Source: Paulownia fortunei
Taxonomy: Eukaryota; Streptophyta; Magnoliopsida; Lamiales; Paulowniaceae
NCBI GenBank assembly: GCA_019321725.1
Contig: CM033106.1
Location: 19,256,551-19,320,550 of the forward strand
DNA: 64,000 bases
Reading direction: 5' to 3'
Shown here: one piece after another, positions 22,801-34,582 of the stretch
How the letters are laid out: every line of letters starts with the position of its first letter
How positions within the stretch are numbered: the stretch's first letter is position 1
The notes under the pieces: model-generated
What the model saw: the letters and a program-made list of their open reading frames with translations, nothing else
Databases searched by the model: none
What the model was told of the DNA's origin: nothing
Made by a program: the position numbers and the translations under genes

Positions 22801-24389
22801 TTGTAGCTGATGCATTGAGCCGAAAATCCACACAAAGTACAATGGCTATGGCTTTAATTCAGAAATTGGAACTGAATGATTTGCAGAAAATGAATATAGA
22901 GATTTTACAGACAGGAGTAATAGAGGCAAAGTTGGCAGCCCTGATGCTTCAGCCTACGCTAATTGATAGGATCAAACAGGGACAACGAGATGATGAATAT
23001 CTCATCAATATGAGAAAATATGTTGCTGCAGGGAAGTCTACTGAATTTAAGATAACTCAGGATGATATTTTAAAATTTAGAGGGCGGTTTTGTGTGCCAA
23101 ATATTGATAACATTCGGGAAGACATTTTAAAAGAGGCACATTCAACCCCTTATTCAGTACATCCAGGGGCTACTAAGATGTATAGAGACTTGAAATCGCA
23201 TTATTGGTGGCCGGGTATGAAAAAGAACATCGCCCAGCATGTGGAGCAATGTTTAACATGTCAGCAAATAAAGGCCGAACATCAAAGACCCGCAGGGACT
23301 TTACAACCTCTACTTATTCCAGAATGGAAATGGGAAAGGATCACCATGGATTTCGTAACTGGTTTGCCAAAGACTACTAAGAGTCATGATGCTATTTGGG
23401 TTATCGTCGATAGATTGACCAAGTCTGCTCATTTTCTTCCCATATGTTCTACCTATTCCATGGATCGCTATGCCCAATTATACATTCAGGAGATTGTCAG
23501 ACTTCATGGTGTGCCATTGTCTATTGTTTCTGATAGAGATTCAAGATTTTTGTCTACTTTTTGGAGGAGTTTACACAAAGCTTTGGGAACACAATTATCA
23601 TTTAGTACAGCATATCATCCTCAGACGGATGGGCAATCTGAACGAACAATACAGACGTTGGAGGATATGCTCAGAGCCTGTGTATTAGACTTTCAAGGTC
23701 AGTGGAGTAAATTCCTACCTTTGGTGGAGTTTTCATACAACAACAGCTATCAGACTAGCATTGGAATGGCTCCCTATGAAGCATTGTATGGCAGAAAATG
23801 TAAGTCTCCGATACACTGGGATGAAGTTGGTGAGAAGAAACTTTTGGGCCCAGATATGATTAGAGAGATGACAGAAGCCGTGTTACAGATTCGACAAAGA
23901 ATGCAAACTGCCCAAAATCGACAGAAAAGTTATGCAGATCGACGAAGAAGGGCATTGGAGTTTGCGATAGGAGATCAGGTGTTTTTGAAAGTAGCACCAA
24001 TGAAGGGCATCATGCGATTTGGGAAGAAAGGAAAATTGAGTCCCAGATACATTGGCCCATTCTCGGTGATTGAAAGAATTGGTGATGTTTCTTACAGACT
24101 AGATCTGCCAACATCTATGTCCCAAATACACAATGTATTTCATGTGTCTATGCTGAGGAAATATATTGCTAATCCTTCTCACATTCTGAAGAATGAACTA
24201 GTGGAATTAAAGACAGATTTGAGCTACGAAGAAAAACCTGTACAGATTTTATTACGAGAAGTGAAGCAGCTAAGAAATAAACAGATTCCATTGGTTAAAG
24301 TGTTATGGAGAAACCAATTAGTAGAAGAGGCCACTTGGGAAAGGGAGGATGAAATGAGAACTAAGTATCCTGAACTTTTCGGTAAGTGA
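19869..24389 (+). CDS. Tekay-like gag-pol polyprotein, open
   Basis: I start at ATG 19869 ([11 protein letters not shown], the usual gag start), giving 1506 residues. The upstream in-frame extension is leader. Positions from this Met: gag core about 75-250 ([16 protein letters not shown]); zinc knuckle [14 protein letters not shown] from 332; protease [10 protein letters not shown] with Asp392; reverse transcriptase with FIDD at 727-730; RNase H with YSDASKNG Asp876 and FTDHKSL; integrase with the HHCC finger ([11 protein letters not shown]...CLTCQQ) and triad Asp1161 (TMDFV), Asp1222 (SDRDSRF), Glu1258 (QSERT), 35 residues between the last two; C-terminal chromodomain-like region (VKVLWRN, EEATWE). 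All catalytic residues I can check are present and no frame break occurs. The protein copies and integrates the element. Expression is doubtful because the 5' LTR is missing. Confidence 0.93.
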   Translation: MVRTRGESSGGARAQRNETPILVNDRDTMINRLTELIERQSEQIQQLIRQRDNDEQPRVEVNQQRTDYIYMVGERFRRLDPPTFEDAIDPTAAEDWLRTLENMFQYSRVPVEERVMCATFMLRGSAGHWWDMISSIEDITTMSWDRFKELFRNKYFTAPIRMMKMNEFIQLRQGAMTVGEYIRKFEQLSRFATHMVSTEVLKVERFLEGLRPELYRDVNMAGTQRVTFSQVAERALVAEQAELRIVRAHEARQQFRQQGQRWTVGQKRSFQMQKPIQIQKPGFKFQGEQGQQQEGQNKRPRVEQGKAPMPEAVCQKCGNRHTGGCYIETRTCFRCGIPGHIAKFCPGKQNQTIQKNVPAKVFTMTRADAEANPSVVTGTLYISSVPTLVLFDSGATHSFASTEYVKRLGRIPNVAEISYSVTVPSGDARQTDRILRACAILVEGRELHADLIVLDMNDYDVILGMDWLSKYGATINCKEKTVTFQLSGKEFFTFASIVKNFRFPMISAVKAQRLLDDGCEGYLVSVMNIEEQHPPTLSEIPVVREYTEVFPDDLPGLPPDREIKFVIDIQPGTSSISKTPYRMAPLELKELKVQLQDLLDKRFIRPSFSPWGAPVLFVRKKDGTMRLCIDYRELNRVTIKNKYPLPRIDDLFDQLQGAAIFSKIDLRSGYHQLKIKEEDIPKTAFSTRYGHYEFLVMPFGLTNAPAAFMDLMNRVFKEFLDKFVIVFIDDILVYSRTKEEHAAHLTQVLEILKVKQLYAKFKKCEFWLDRVVFLGHVISGAGISVDPSKVEAINNWMQPTNPSEVRSFLGLAGYYRRFVEGFSKIAMPLTQLTRKGVMFRWTDMYERSFQELKKRLTSAPILSIPSGTGGFVIYSDASKNGLGCVLMQNGKVIAYASRQLKEYEKNYPTHDLELAAVVFALKIWRHYLYGERCEIFTDHKSLKYFFTQKELNMRQRRWLELVKDYDCVINYHPGKANVVADALSRKSTQSTMAMALIQKLELNDLQKMNIEILQTGVIEAKLAALMLQPTLIDRIKQGQRDDEYLINMRKYVAAGKSTEFKITQDDILKFRGRFCVPNIDNIREDILKEAHSTPYSVHPGATKMYRDLKSHYWWPGMKKNIAQHVEQCLTCQQIKAEHQRPAGTLQPLLIPEWKWERITMDFVTGLPKTTKSHDAIWVIVDRLTKSAHFLPICSTYSMDRYAQLYIQEIVRLHGVPLSIVSDRDSRFLSTFWRSLHKALGTQLSFSTAYHPQTDGQSERTIQTLEDMLRACVLDFQGQWSKFLPLVEFSYNNSYQTSIGMAPYEALYGRKCKSPIHWDEVGEKKLLGPDMIREMTEAVLQIRQRMQTAQNRQKSYADRRRRALEFAIGDQVFLKVAPMKGIMRFGKKGKLSPRYIGPFSVIERIGDVSYRLDLPTSMSQIHNVFHVSMLRKYIANPSHILKNELVELKTDLSYEEKPVQILLREVKQLRNKQIPLVKVLWRNQLVEEATWEREDEMRTKYPELFGK

Positions 24390-24412
24390 AATTTCGGGGA
24401 CGAAATTTTTAT

Positions 24413-24425
24413 AAGGAGGGGAGGA
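24413..24425 (+). promoter_or_regulatory. polypurine tract of the Tekay-like element
   Basis: AAGGAGGGGAGGA immediately before the 3' LTR. It is the plus-strand DNA primer site in this lineage and fixes the LTR start at 24426. Confidence 0.9.
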
Positions 24426-27276
24426 TGTGATACCCGAGCCTCTTACTACTCATATGGCTAAATATGATTCATGCATTACATGTTAATTTTATATGCTATT
24501 TGCATTTCTATTGACATTGCGTAATTTATTTCATTTTATACGACATTCTTGAATATTAAACTTAATTCTGAAGCTCTTGCACGATATTAGTTATTGAATT
24601 TCTTAATCTAAGTAGTTGATTTTATATTGAAATAAGAAGAAAATGAGGTGGATCAATATTAGATATAGATGGGATATATAGGTTATAATTTTGGAAGTGC
24701 TAAAAGTGTTACTAGTAACCTTATACGGTTTAATTTGATTTGATCAAGTTATTTCAAAAGTATATATTTGTAAATTAGCATACTTGGGATATTGGACATG
24801 ATATAATATGAATTAAGTATCATATTACAAGGCTCTTATGTGCATATGATTTTAGAAATGCAAACTAGATAATTCTTTAAGAATCGGATGCGAATCGGTT
24901 TGGAGATCGAATGAACGGACATAGGAATTACCTATGGAATGAATGGTGATTAAGATATGTTGAAACCAAATGAAAATAGATGAGACACACAAGATTAGGG
25001 CTGAAAGATAAGGGAGAAAATCAGATTTGCCATTTACTTGCCACCTCGTGCTTTCTTATTAAGCTTAAGCTAACATCTCAAGCTAACACCTCAAACCCTT
25101 CACCCTTAAGCAATGACCAGACCCTCATTTCAGCCATTTTCATCTTCCAAACACACACCTTAAGGTCTCCATGTGATCCAAATTGATTCCAAGTTGAAAT
25201 AAAAGCAAGAAAAGCAAAGAAGAAGTGATTACCATCAAGTTAGCCTCAAAATCTGCATAGGTAACACTTATCTATGGTTTTGCCTTTGGTTTTCAGATTA
25301 TTATGAATGTTTTTATGGATTATTAAGCTTTCAATATCTCTTATAAAAGTGTTAGGAAGTTTTTAGTTAGACTTTGGTGCACAAAGAAAGGGTTTTTGAT
25401 CACAAACACTTAATAGGAAATACTTGTGGCAGAAACTATCATCTTACTGTTTTCTTGTGTTTTAGACTTCAAAAGTGTATGGTATGTTGAATAAAACCTA
25501 TGATTATTACCATTTACATAACCATATATGAGTTAAGAGTATTGGAATGAATTTTTATCAGTTGGAAATTGAAATAGAGAATGATATTGGAGAAACACTC
25601 AAACTGCCAAAATAGCAAAATCTGTTTTGGTGTGCTCTGAAGGAAACTGAATTAAGGGAGCTAAATCGATTATTTTTGGTAATAATATGACCTGGTTGTC
25701 TCATTATATATGTTATCTAAGTATGGTGAAAATTTTGGAGTGATTGAATATACTTAAGGGTGCCAAAACCATTAATGTCATGAAGTGTGCAAAACTGTCA
25801 CGGTAGGAAATAATCTGTTTCAGTATGTCGTGAAGAGAGCTGAACTTGGGAAGCTATATCCGTGATTTTTAGCAATTCTATGATATGGTTACATTTACAT
25901 ACATTTTATATAAGTGTGGTAAAAATTTTGGAGTGATTGGATATGTTTAGGGATGTTAAAATTATCATGCAACTAAACTTGACAGCAAGAAAATATGAAA
26001 ATGTGAATCTGCCACATTTGATCACTTAGCATGTTTCAACCTAGACATGTTGCTATTGAGTGTTAACAATTAGGTACATGCTATTAGAGTTATAATACTT
26101 CAATTACATGATGTTTTCATGTATTTAAGATGAGAAATTGACGTATTTGAGGGGCTATATTGGGTTCTAGTTTGTGAAACCTTGATTGTTAGCTTATAGC
26201 TTGGTGTTTAAGGTCTAGTATGAGATTTTGTGCTTTCAACTTGCCAAATTGGGAATGGTGCTTGATGTTGGGTAATATTACAGGCTATTTTACATCTAAG
26301 GTTGGAGAGGAATACTAAACAAATTTAGACTAAGCCACCAACCAAGTGAAAGGTAAGTAAAGATTCATTTGCAACTACAATGCATAGACATAGTAGATGT
26401 GTGAATTATATGTAATATCATAAATCATATGTGCATAGTAGAGGGCTCTCCATTGAGCATACATACATGGGCATTGTCATTAGCACGTGCATGCATCATA
26501 TACTAACATTGTGATAAATCTTGCATTGCACGGCATGATTCAAAGAAAGGAAAATGTTTTGTTGACCACTACTAGTGTACCGAAGCATGCATGGATTTGC
26601 ATGGTGTTATGCATGGATTTGCAGGTTCGCGTGCATGGATTTGCATGCTTATATGATTATTGGCCATTGGATTATGGCGGTATACAGAGCTCTTTTCCGG
26701 TGCATGAGATAGTAGCGTTGGTCAGGGGCCCAAGAAAGAAATAATTTTGAGAGAAATATTTTGATGCATAAAATTGCATTGTGAGCATAGCATTTTGAGT
26801 TGCATGACTTGATATTGTGGATTATTCTTTGACATGCATAATCTTTACTTGCTGAGCGTTAGCTCATATAGTTTATGCATTATAGGTGAGTACGATGATA
26901 CTTGAAGCATCTTTGGCTGGCTAGTCGGCTGTTGGAGCTCCTGCAGGTGTTTGAGGGAGTGTGTACATGGATGACGACCTGTTGGGCTATTTTGTTGGCT
27001 TGTTATATTTTGAGTCTGGTGTATTATGTTTTTAGATTGGTACTATATTTCTCTTTTAAAACTTTACTGTAGTTAAGTATGTAAATATTGTGGTCATTGT
27101 GGGTGTTGTGTTTTTATATAAATACTGATCCTTCTATTTTAAACAGGGTTGTGTATGTAAGAAGTGATTTAGCTTTTCTTAAAATGTTAAAAAAAAATAT
27201 TCCATGCATGCACACAGGTTCTATCATGTCAAATTATACAATATATATGGTTGTGTAGGAATGGGGGGGTGTTACA
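24426..27276 (+). mobile_element. 3' LTR (LTR-A) of the Tekay-like element
   Basis: 2851 bp with TGT...ACA ends, confirmed by full-length alignment with the TCTAT-flanked solo LTR at 10634-13307. It contains an internal tandem duplication of about 190 bp (25619-25807 and 25808-25997, both opening with an 'aatctgttt' block and carrying 'ggtgaaaattttggagtgattg' or similar), and a short repeat of 'gcatggatttgca' three times at 26588-26650, against two in the solo LTR. The frame at 26487-26744 inside it is chance. Confidence 0.92.
25619..25997 (+). repeat. approximately 190-bp tandem duplication inside LTR-A
   Basis: Two diverged units with shared blocks 'aatctgttt', 'gggagct' / 'gggaagct', 'taagt-tggt' and 'aaaattttggagtgattg'. 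Also present in the LTR-A copy at 52957-54778, but only one unit is present in the solo LTR at 10634. Confidence 0.7.
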
Positions 27277-28214
27277 CTTCCCATTGGAGGTCGCCAAGCA
27301 TATGTAATATGAATACATGCTACGATAGAGCTCCTACTCAATTTAGGTATAACACACTCTAAACATCATGAACCTAAGTCCTGTCGCTATCCAAGCGCCT
27401 GACCTGCACACCACCACCAGAAGTTACTCTCCAAAATGCCTTTTAATAATTTGTAAGTTCAACTACAAACATGCTTGTTATGAAGTTTGGACATACTTCA
27501 TAAGTGTGATCTCATCTTAGTCTCCAAGCTAAGGCAACTCTAAGTTAAGCATATTATCCGTCCTCTTTGATCCAAGCGCGAAGGTGATCAGTCGCAAAAC
27601 CTCAGTACCAACCATGTAACAAGAACATAAAGATATCTCATTAATTATTAATATTCTCATACACCATAAGAATTGAATTCTATATAATCTCATAGTACTC
27701 CATATCTTTAGAGCATATCTCCATATAAAGGCTCAATAAAAAAGGATAAGCAATCACACTACTTGTAGAAATATACTTGAGAATCATTTAATTATGATCA
27801 GTACTTATATCTGGTATAAATATGCTTGGTCTTTCACGGTGCCCAATGAATACATCAAAGTGACTTATTATTACAAAGACAATAATGGCCCACAAATGTG
27901 TGCCACATTGGTCATCTTTTTACTTAACTAGATTGTCTTCAATTTATCTTAGACCACTCGATTAAGATATCTAAGTATCCACTTGATAGCATTGTAACAT
28001 TAGTTTCAAGAATTACTTTGATATCAACTCACAAATTTTACTACTGAGCACAGGACTAGTCGAATACATACTATGCATATCTAACTGTCTATGACGGTTG
28101 CATAATATTAGCTAACGTTTCTTTTCTTCTTCTATTTTAAGGCATTCCTTTAAACTAAGAACAAAACTTTTGATTATGGAGTGTTAATAGGATTAGTGTG
28201 ATGCATACAATATA
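27277..28214. other. stretch without a gene
   Basis: Less AT-rich than its neighbours at 27290-27600, with no conserved frame. It may be LTR or leader material of an unidentified element. No ends or duplications found. Confidence 0.4.
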
Positions 28215-28700
28215 AGTTAGAGTAGTACCTGACATGTCAATTAGTAGTTGTATCTATACTCTTGTTATATTACTCATAGTTTAATAATAAATTTTGGTAA
28301 TTTTTTTATCTTCAGTTATCTTTAAACAATTAGATAAATTCCTTAGACCATAAAAGTTGCAGGGCATGGTCTTGCATTTGATGGTGATGATGGAATATGC
28401 CTTTATGATTTTGGTCTTTGGTCTTAAATTCATTCCAAGTGGAGGGTCCATCAATACGGGACATCAAAAAACCTATCAAGACATGCGCATACAATACATG
28501 CTCGAAAGGAGGATATCTCACTCCATAGTAATTAGTGTAGGGACACTAGTGCATGTGTATAAGTGCTTGTTAGAAAACAAATATACTGAACTATCCTGCC
28601 AGGAAGTTCGCAATTGGAAATGTCATCTGTTGAACAGGATTCTCCTAGTTACAATAGTATATGAATTACTTGTGTAATTTGAGAGTCCTTTTCAAGTGAG
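28215..28700 (+). mobile_element. LTR-B start fragment, decayed
   Basis: Aligns with the first 480 bp of the LTR-B at 54779. Shared landmarks are 'gttagagtagt', 'gatggtgat' followed by 'ggaatat', 'gctcgaaaggagga', 'gacactagtgcatgt' and 'aagt.cactgaac'. It lies in the same orientation and fades near 28700. The frames on both strands here (28330-28677) are chance products. Confidence 0.7.
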
Positions 28701-31700
28701 ATACTCCTACTTATTTTGGGTCGCTACCACTATTCTAGCAATTATTTCAAGAGTTTAAAATATATTATACTTACTAGAAAAATGAGTGCCTCCTCAAGGA
28801 TCTTGCAATTTGTATAGTTCAAGATTTTGTTTGACTTCACATATGCTCGTAAAAAATACTACTTGATGATATCAATAATGTGCGACTTTATTTATATCAT
28901 TTCTCCATCAAGGTGTTCATCACTTTTGAGAACACACCTTCTTAAACTTACATGGGTATAGACCCACTAATATGGGTTTGTTTTCATATTAAAGTTCATA
29001 AAAGGTTGGAGAATTTACTTGGAGGCTCATTTTTCATGATTTAAACCGCAAAAAGGATTGCATACACATCAATTAGCGTCATCATAAATTTAGTTATTTT
29101 AAAGTGTATGATTCCTCCCTCTTTGCAAGCTCGTTTAGCTACGAAATATTTTTGAATCATCATTCAACTTGTAAATCTATTATCCTCACATGTGTCCAAA
29201 CTAATTAGACATGATATTCTCGCTTTCTATTAGTACATTGAACTTCAATATTTATCTCCCTATGGTTCTCCACCTTCATCAAGAGTCGCTTGAACTAATT
29301 TAGTATTTCTGACTAGTAAGATTGGGAATGTACTAACTTATAATACAAATAGTTCAAGAAAGAAAAGTAGAATGCACTGTTTAGTACCTCACGCTCTTAA
29401 GTTCGTATTCATCTTAGTAGACTAGCGTTAGAGGATAGGTAGCCCTATTTTGTTTTCCATAGCGTTTTTTCACTAGAATAGTTTATATAAATAGAGGTTG
29501 ACCTTAACAAGTAAGCCAATAAAGCCTCCTCTATCTAGTGTGGCCTTCATCCTAATCTCACGTGCCATAATAAATAATATCAATAGAACAAGTATACAAA
29601 ATTATATCTTAAGTTCATCACATCACAAAGAAAAGCGACCTATATTGTAAAGGTCTCTTACATGAAAGATAGACAAATTAATAACTCAACCAATGTCTTA
29701 AAAGTGTATCAAGTCAATTTAGACTATATCGTCTAATGCTTTTAGCACATCTTCAGGGAATAACTCACACTCATTTTTTAGCTTGAAAAATAGCTCGTAC
29801 CCTTTACTGAGCTTAAAGTGGCACTACGACCTCATACCATTTTAATAAATATGGCTGCCACAATACTCAATAAAGCTTCTATGTTTGCTCAATCTTCAAT
29901 CTCATACTATGTTTCACCAACATCTTCTATCCATCTAAGGAGAGAATTGTGAATACTAACAAATAGAAAAATGAGAGAGCATTAGGTAGTCAAACTTTAT
30001 CTCAGTACACTAGATATTTAGATGTCTATTACCCATATTACTAAGGTGACACATGTCTGTCATGTTGTTGAATCAATTTATAGTTCTAGTTTTAACTTTT
30101 CTCTTATCAAGCTCTACTTGCTTTTTTTTTTACTAACCCAAATTAGTTTATGTTGGTCAATATGAGTGATAATTACAATTACTAATACATATTCAGACTC
30201 TCAACAATAGGCAATTTTTTTGAATGTTTGACTTAGTCATTGATAACAAAAGCTAGAAATTTTGATAAGTCAAATAGCAACTTAAGAATAACTAAAACTT
30301 TTTTACCCGTGAGTGAGCTTATATTGCGGAATAGAGTTCAAATTATTTGTTTAAGTTCTTATGTTTGCAGTTTAAATAAATTAAAATATAAACTTATTTT
30401 TGATCCACTATCATATTGTCACTGTCTAAGTCATGACAATATTGAACAACATAAATTCTAATGTTTGCCCTTAAACAAATTAAAGCACAAACTTTGTTCT
30501 TAGTCTACTAGTATATTGTTAGCATCGAAGTCGCAACAATATTAGATAACTTATCAATTTTTATGCTCAATTGACTTAAAATATAAAATTAGTGAGTTGG
30601 TCTAATACTTCTAAATTAATTGCGCAAAATTTACGTATTGATCCAATATTTTATTCTACATCTAAGTAAATCCATTATGATTTCTTTATACATAGCGAGA
30701 TTAAATTTTTTAAAACTTAGACTAGTAATTGCACTCCACTAAGTTAAATGCATAATAAAGACTTACTTATCTAAATAGTAATAATTTATCCATATAAATA
30801 ATTGATGCATGCAACTATGTAATATGAATAAAAAAACCTCATATAGGCCACATTGACATTTAGTGCATCATGTTATGATAATTAATGACCTAAGACGTAC
30901 ATGCTAGGATAATTATAGAAAAAAAATTACATTGATTCAAAGTCTATTACATCAATCTAATTAAAAATAAAAATTTGGATACAAAATTACCACCATAGCC
31001 ACAAATATTCTCCCACAAAAAATTATACAATATCATTCACATCATATATTAATTCATATCGTGTCAAATCATATCAATTGTATAAAAATAATTACATTAA
31101 AATACAATTAATAAAGCATGCAATTACAAGAATATGTAGAGCATTTAAATAAACAACAAATCACAAAGGAAAGTAGAACATATTTTTCTATATGTAACAA
31201 ATTTTTCTGCCATAAAAATATTTTTGCATGCATTTTTATGAAAGTAGAACATATTTTTCTATATGTAACAAAATTTTCTACCATAAAAATATTTTTACAT
31301 GCATCTTTATGCGCATAAAATATTTTTACATGTAGCCTGCGCCAAAAATATATTAATCAATTTCTATTAGAACTAATCAAATAAATTCTAAATTATATTT
31401 ACTAAATGGTCAAAATATATGATTTCAATTGTGAAAATTATAAAAAATATCATCAAAACTGGTCACTCGATGGTGATGGACCTCATATGTTGGAGAAGCA
31501 TGTGCTAACACAATTTTTTTTTTCAAATTCTTCTAAAAAATTAGGCCAAACATGCCTATAGCCGTGCTAGATCTTGGTTAGCATGTCTCACCATGACTCT
31601 TAAACCAGCATGGCTCGCTAACCGCAGCTCTTTTTTTTTTTTTTTTACTTTTTGGTGGAATTAAGTCTAGCCAAGCACGACCTCTGTTGTGTGGTAGCCA

Positions 31701-32139
31701 TGTGTGCCACCTCTTTAGCGCTTTCTCCAGCTGGACAACCAATTTCTAGCTACAACAATTTTTTATAAGAAATGTCAAATATATCTCACTCATTTTAAGT
31801 CTGTTTTTGACAAAATATATGTTGTTTTGAACATATTTTCATACTCTACAATATAACGTATAAATCATTTAACAAAAACTACAAAATTAGATTCGATTTT
31901 AAACCCAAAGAAAAGGATTTTCTCCCAAACCAATAATCAATTTTCTCCAAACTTTAACCATTTGATATGCACATCAAGAATCTACATATAGTGAAAAACT
32001 CATGGCAAAATTTATTGCCTTAAAAAATAATTTGTTTTTAATATTAAAGCATAAAATCATATTCATACGATTTAATCAAACATACGGTGAGAACAAGCCC
32101 TATTAGCTCTTATAACAAATATGTAATCACATATTATTT
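28701..32139. other. 3.4-kb AT-rich stretch without a gene
   Basis: No conserved reading frame on either strand. 28700-30100 has uneven composition that suggests old element sequence, but I could not assign it. 31470-31750 is a locally GC-richer patch with a poly-T run near 31632-31647. The stretch also holds the 71-bp tandem duplication at 31171-31312. Confidence 0.5.
31171..31312. repeat. 71-bp tandem duplication
   Basis: Units 31171-31241 and 31242-31312 both read 'aagtagaacatatttttcta' then 'tatgtaacaa', then 'ccataaaaatattttt' and 'catgcat'. Nearly identical by eye, hence recent. Confidence 0.9.
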
Positions 32140-32590
32140 ACATGTAAATGCATACATAATTATATAATCAAGTGGATTAGATATATCTATACGCAACGAA
32201 ATTGAAAATCAATGTATCCCGAATTAAGTTCATCTACTAGCCCTTAATAGAATCATGAATATACCATCAAGCTTCATGCTCCAAATTAATAAATCACGAA
32301 TAAGTCTTTACTTGGTGGGTAGCTATCAGAGTTACAACTCAATTACATACATCAAATTCTTATAGTTCTATGGTAATGCTCCAATGAATAACGTAGAAAG
32401 AATTTTATGTAGAGAGAAAAATTAGAAGAGAGTATTATAGGAGAATATATTTATTTTCTTATCCCAATAATAGGGATTTGATATACATAGATATATATAA
32501 AATTAATATTTAACTCAAATATAGATACTAACTAAATTATGGTCCAAAACCCGACTCGATATCCAAAACCTATGATATTGTAATGAAGAA
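32140..32590 (+). repeat. LTR-C-like repeat fragment
   Basis: The same repeat as 18776-19690 (shared 'aatagaatcatgaa', 'ccatcaagct', 'atgtagagagaaaa', then 'aggagaat' and 'tttgatata' in one continuous orientation). Family unknown. It ends about 2 kb upstream of the ZDS start codon. Confidence 0.6.
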
Positions 32591-32635
32591 TATGTGTATT
32601 TGAATTTATAGATAGAGTGTATAATCAATATACAA

Positions 32636-33155
32636 TTCTTTATTTGATTCTTTTTTCTTTTTTCTTTTTACATTTTCTTCTTGTGTTTCTTTTTTTATTT
32701 TATTTGCCAATTTTCTATTTTTCTTTTTCTCATTTCGTTGTTTTTTTCCTACTTTTTCTTTTGTTCCCATTTTGCTCCACTTTTTCATTCTCTCTTTTTC
32801 CTATTTTTTTTCTTGTTCCATTTTTCTCCCTCCTTTTTTCTTCATTTTTCATTTTCTCTTTTGTTTCTAATTTTCTCCTTTCTTCTTTCTTTTCATTTCT
32901 CTCCCTTTTCCCTATTGTTCTCTTTCTTCTCCCGTTTCCTCTCTCTTCTTTCTGATTTTCTATTCTCCCCCTTTTTCTTTATTTTTCTGTTTTCTCATTT
33001 TTTTCTCTTTTGTTTCTCTCATTTTTCTTTTTCCTATTGTTCTCTTTTCTTATTCCATTTTCTTTCCTTTCCCTTTTTTTCTTTTTTCTTTTTTCTTTTT
33101 TGTTTTCTGTTGAATTTCCCCCTTTTCCCTTCCACTTCAGCCCGACAGCTTCATC
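32636..33155 (+). repeat. pyrimidine-rich low-complexity tract
   Basis: About 520 bp composed almost entirely of T and C on the plus strand. The frames of 112 and 186 codons here translate to Phe/Leu/Ser-only strings and are not genes. Confidence 0.95.
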
Positions 33156-33659
33156 ACCACACTTGCTCTGCCAAAAAATTTAAAAGTATTATTTGGTATA
33201 TATTTTCACCTTTTAATTTTAATGCATGGAATAAAATTTAAACTTGAGTTTTAAGATTATGATTTTGGAAAGACTGAAAAAAGCCTACATTTAAGAAGTT
33301 CAACTTTCAATAATTTTTTTAATTTCAACAAAAAGTATATTACTTATGTTAATAAAGATAACATTACGAACTAAGGTTCAAAATTGTGTTTACTGAATTC
33401 AAAGTTTTGCAAAATAAAAATTTTGGTTGTGCAAATTTTATACTGATTTTTTTCATAGAAAATTTTATTTTTATAATATTTTCAATATTTTCCTTAACAC
33501 ATTTACATATACCATTACAAAGTTAATTATCAATTTTGAAATACACAACAAATTAATCAACTTATCAAATCAATATTCTTCTTTAACTACACCCTTAAAC
33601 ATTAATATCTTTCACTATGTTTCTATATATAGGAGATAGTTTGGATTGTTGGTGAAGAT

Positions 33660-34145
33660 GGTGGATCATGTGCTTAGGCAGAAGAGAGGAGGGAAGTCCG
33701 AAGGAAATGAAAAAAAAGAAGAAGTAAAAATAGGAAATAAAAAGAATGGAAAAAAAAATAAAAAGTAAAATGAAAGAGGAAAAGACAAAAAGAAAAAAAT
33801 AGAGAAAATGGAGAGAAAAGAAAAGGAAAAAAAGGAAAAAGAAAACAGAAGAAGAGAAGAGAAACATAGCAAAAGAAAGAAAAACCAAAATAAAAAAAGA
33901 TAATAGGAGGGGAAAAGGAAAAATTAGCAAAAGGGTGGAGAAAAGAACAGGCGAAAAGGAAAAAAGAAAAAAGAAAAAAAAAGAAAAGAGAAAAATAGGA
34001 AAATGAGAAAGGAAAAAAAAAGAAACAAAAGAAGAAAAGAGAAAAATGAATATGGAGAAAAAGAGGAAAGGAAAACTGAAAGAAGAGAAAAAGAAAAAAC
34101 AGAGAAAAAAGATTAAGGAAGAGAAAGTGAGAGGAAAAAAGAAAA
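33660..34145 (+). repeat. purine-rich low-complexity tract
   Basis: About 485 bp almost entirely of A and G on the plus strand, the strand-complement type of the tract at 32636-33155. Inner edges show weak inverted similarity (plus strand 'ttcccttccacttc' near 33128 against the complement of 33705-33720, 'tttccttcggacttc'). The minus-strand 194-codon frame is low-complexity and not a gene. Confidence 0.95.
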
Positions 34146-34582
34146 AAATAAAATTTAGTGGTAGCTTTGTAATTTCCAAAAAGAATCTACCTTGAAATAA
34201 TATTCATTTCCTTTTAAACCCCAATCTTGATGGTACAATATTTTTACCATTCAAAAAGTACTAATGACGGGGTCCAAAATGTAATAAATATTAGATTTGA
34301 TTATTTTAAAAATATGATGCCTAAATTTACAAATTCCTATTTATTTAATGATTTGACCAAACAGCGCAGCGCACACTCATATGACAGATAATGCTACACA
34401 CATTTTATTAACGTGCTGAAAAATTTCACACACACATATAGCCGCAGCATCTGTTTCACCCCAATACCAAACCAAGTCACCACCTGCCTACTACTTGTAC
34501 CAAACACACTCTCTCTCTCTCTCATGTCTTGAGAAATTCTTCTGCTCGATATACAGACAAACAACCGAAAAACTTTGTCCGC
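34146..34582 (+). promoter_or_regulatory. ZDS proximal promoter and 5' leader
   Basis: A TATA-like CATATA lies at 34435-34440, about 148 bp before the start codon, which fits a transcription start near 34465-34475. The leader contains a (CT)7 pyrimidine patch (34509-34523), common near plant transcription starts and leaders. Directly after it is a minimal upstream ORF, ATG TCT TGA (34524-34532), encoding Met-Ser-stop, 50 bp before the main ATG. Further up there is an I-box-like GATAA (34386) and an ACGT core (34411). The transcription start is inferred, not shown. Confidence 0.5.

Larger units (their letters stand above)
19691..27276 (+). mobile_element. Tekay-like chromovirus, 5' LTR missing
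   Basis: Order on the plus strand: remnant GTTAC (19695-19699), a primer-binding site complementary to initiator tRNA-Met with TGG changed to TCC (19701-19712, tccTATCAGAGC), leader, one gag-pol frame (19869-24389), polypurine tract (24413-24425, AAGGAGGGGAGGA) and a complete 2851-bp LTR (24426-27276, TGTGATACCC...GTGTTACA). The leader text 'gtagactgtccatgtac' and the 'ttcggggacgaaat' block before the PPT are typical of Tekay/Del elements. The 5' LTR is absent: left of GTTAC the sequence is LTR-C material. Without a 5' LTR the element lacks its own promoter and cannot complete a normal cycle. Confidence 0.9.

Noticed and set aside
26487..26744. 85-codon frame inside LTR-A
   Set aside because: Made of the 'gcatggatttgca' repeats, and not kept in the solo LTR copy.
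27277..27281. CTTCC as target duplication of the Tekay-like element
   Set aside because: The 5' LTR and its flank are lost, so no partner copy exists. The nearby 'cttcc' at 19699-19703 is part of the altered PBS junction.
32617..33241. Long plus-strand frames of 112 and 186 codons
   Set aside because: Translations are almost only Phe, Leu and Ser from a T/C tract. Low complexity, not a gene.
33595..34179. 194-codon minus-strand frame upstream of ZDS
   Set aside because: Complement of an A/G tract. Same low-complexity artefact.
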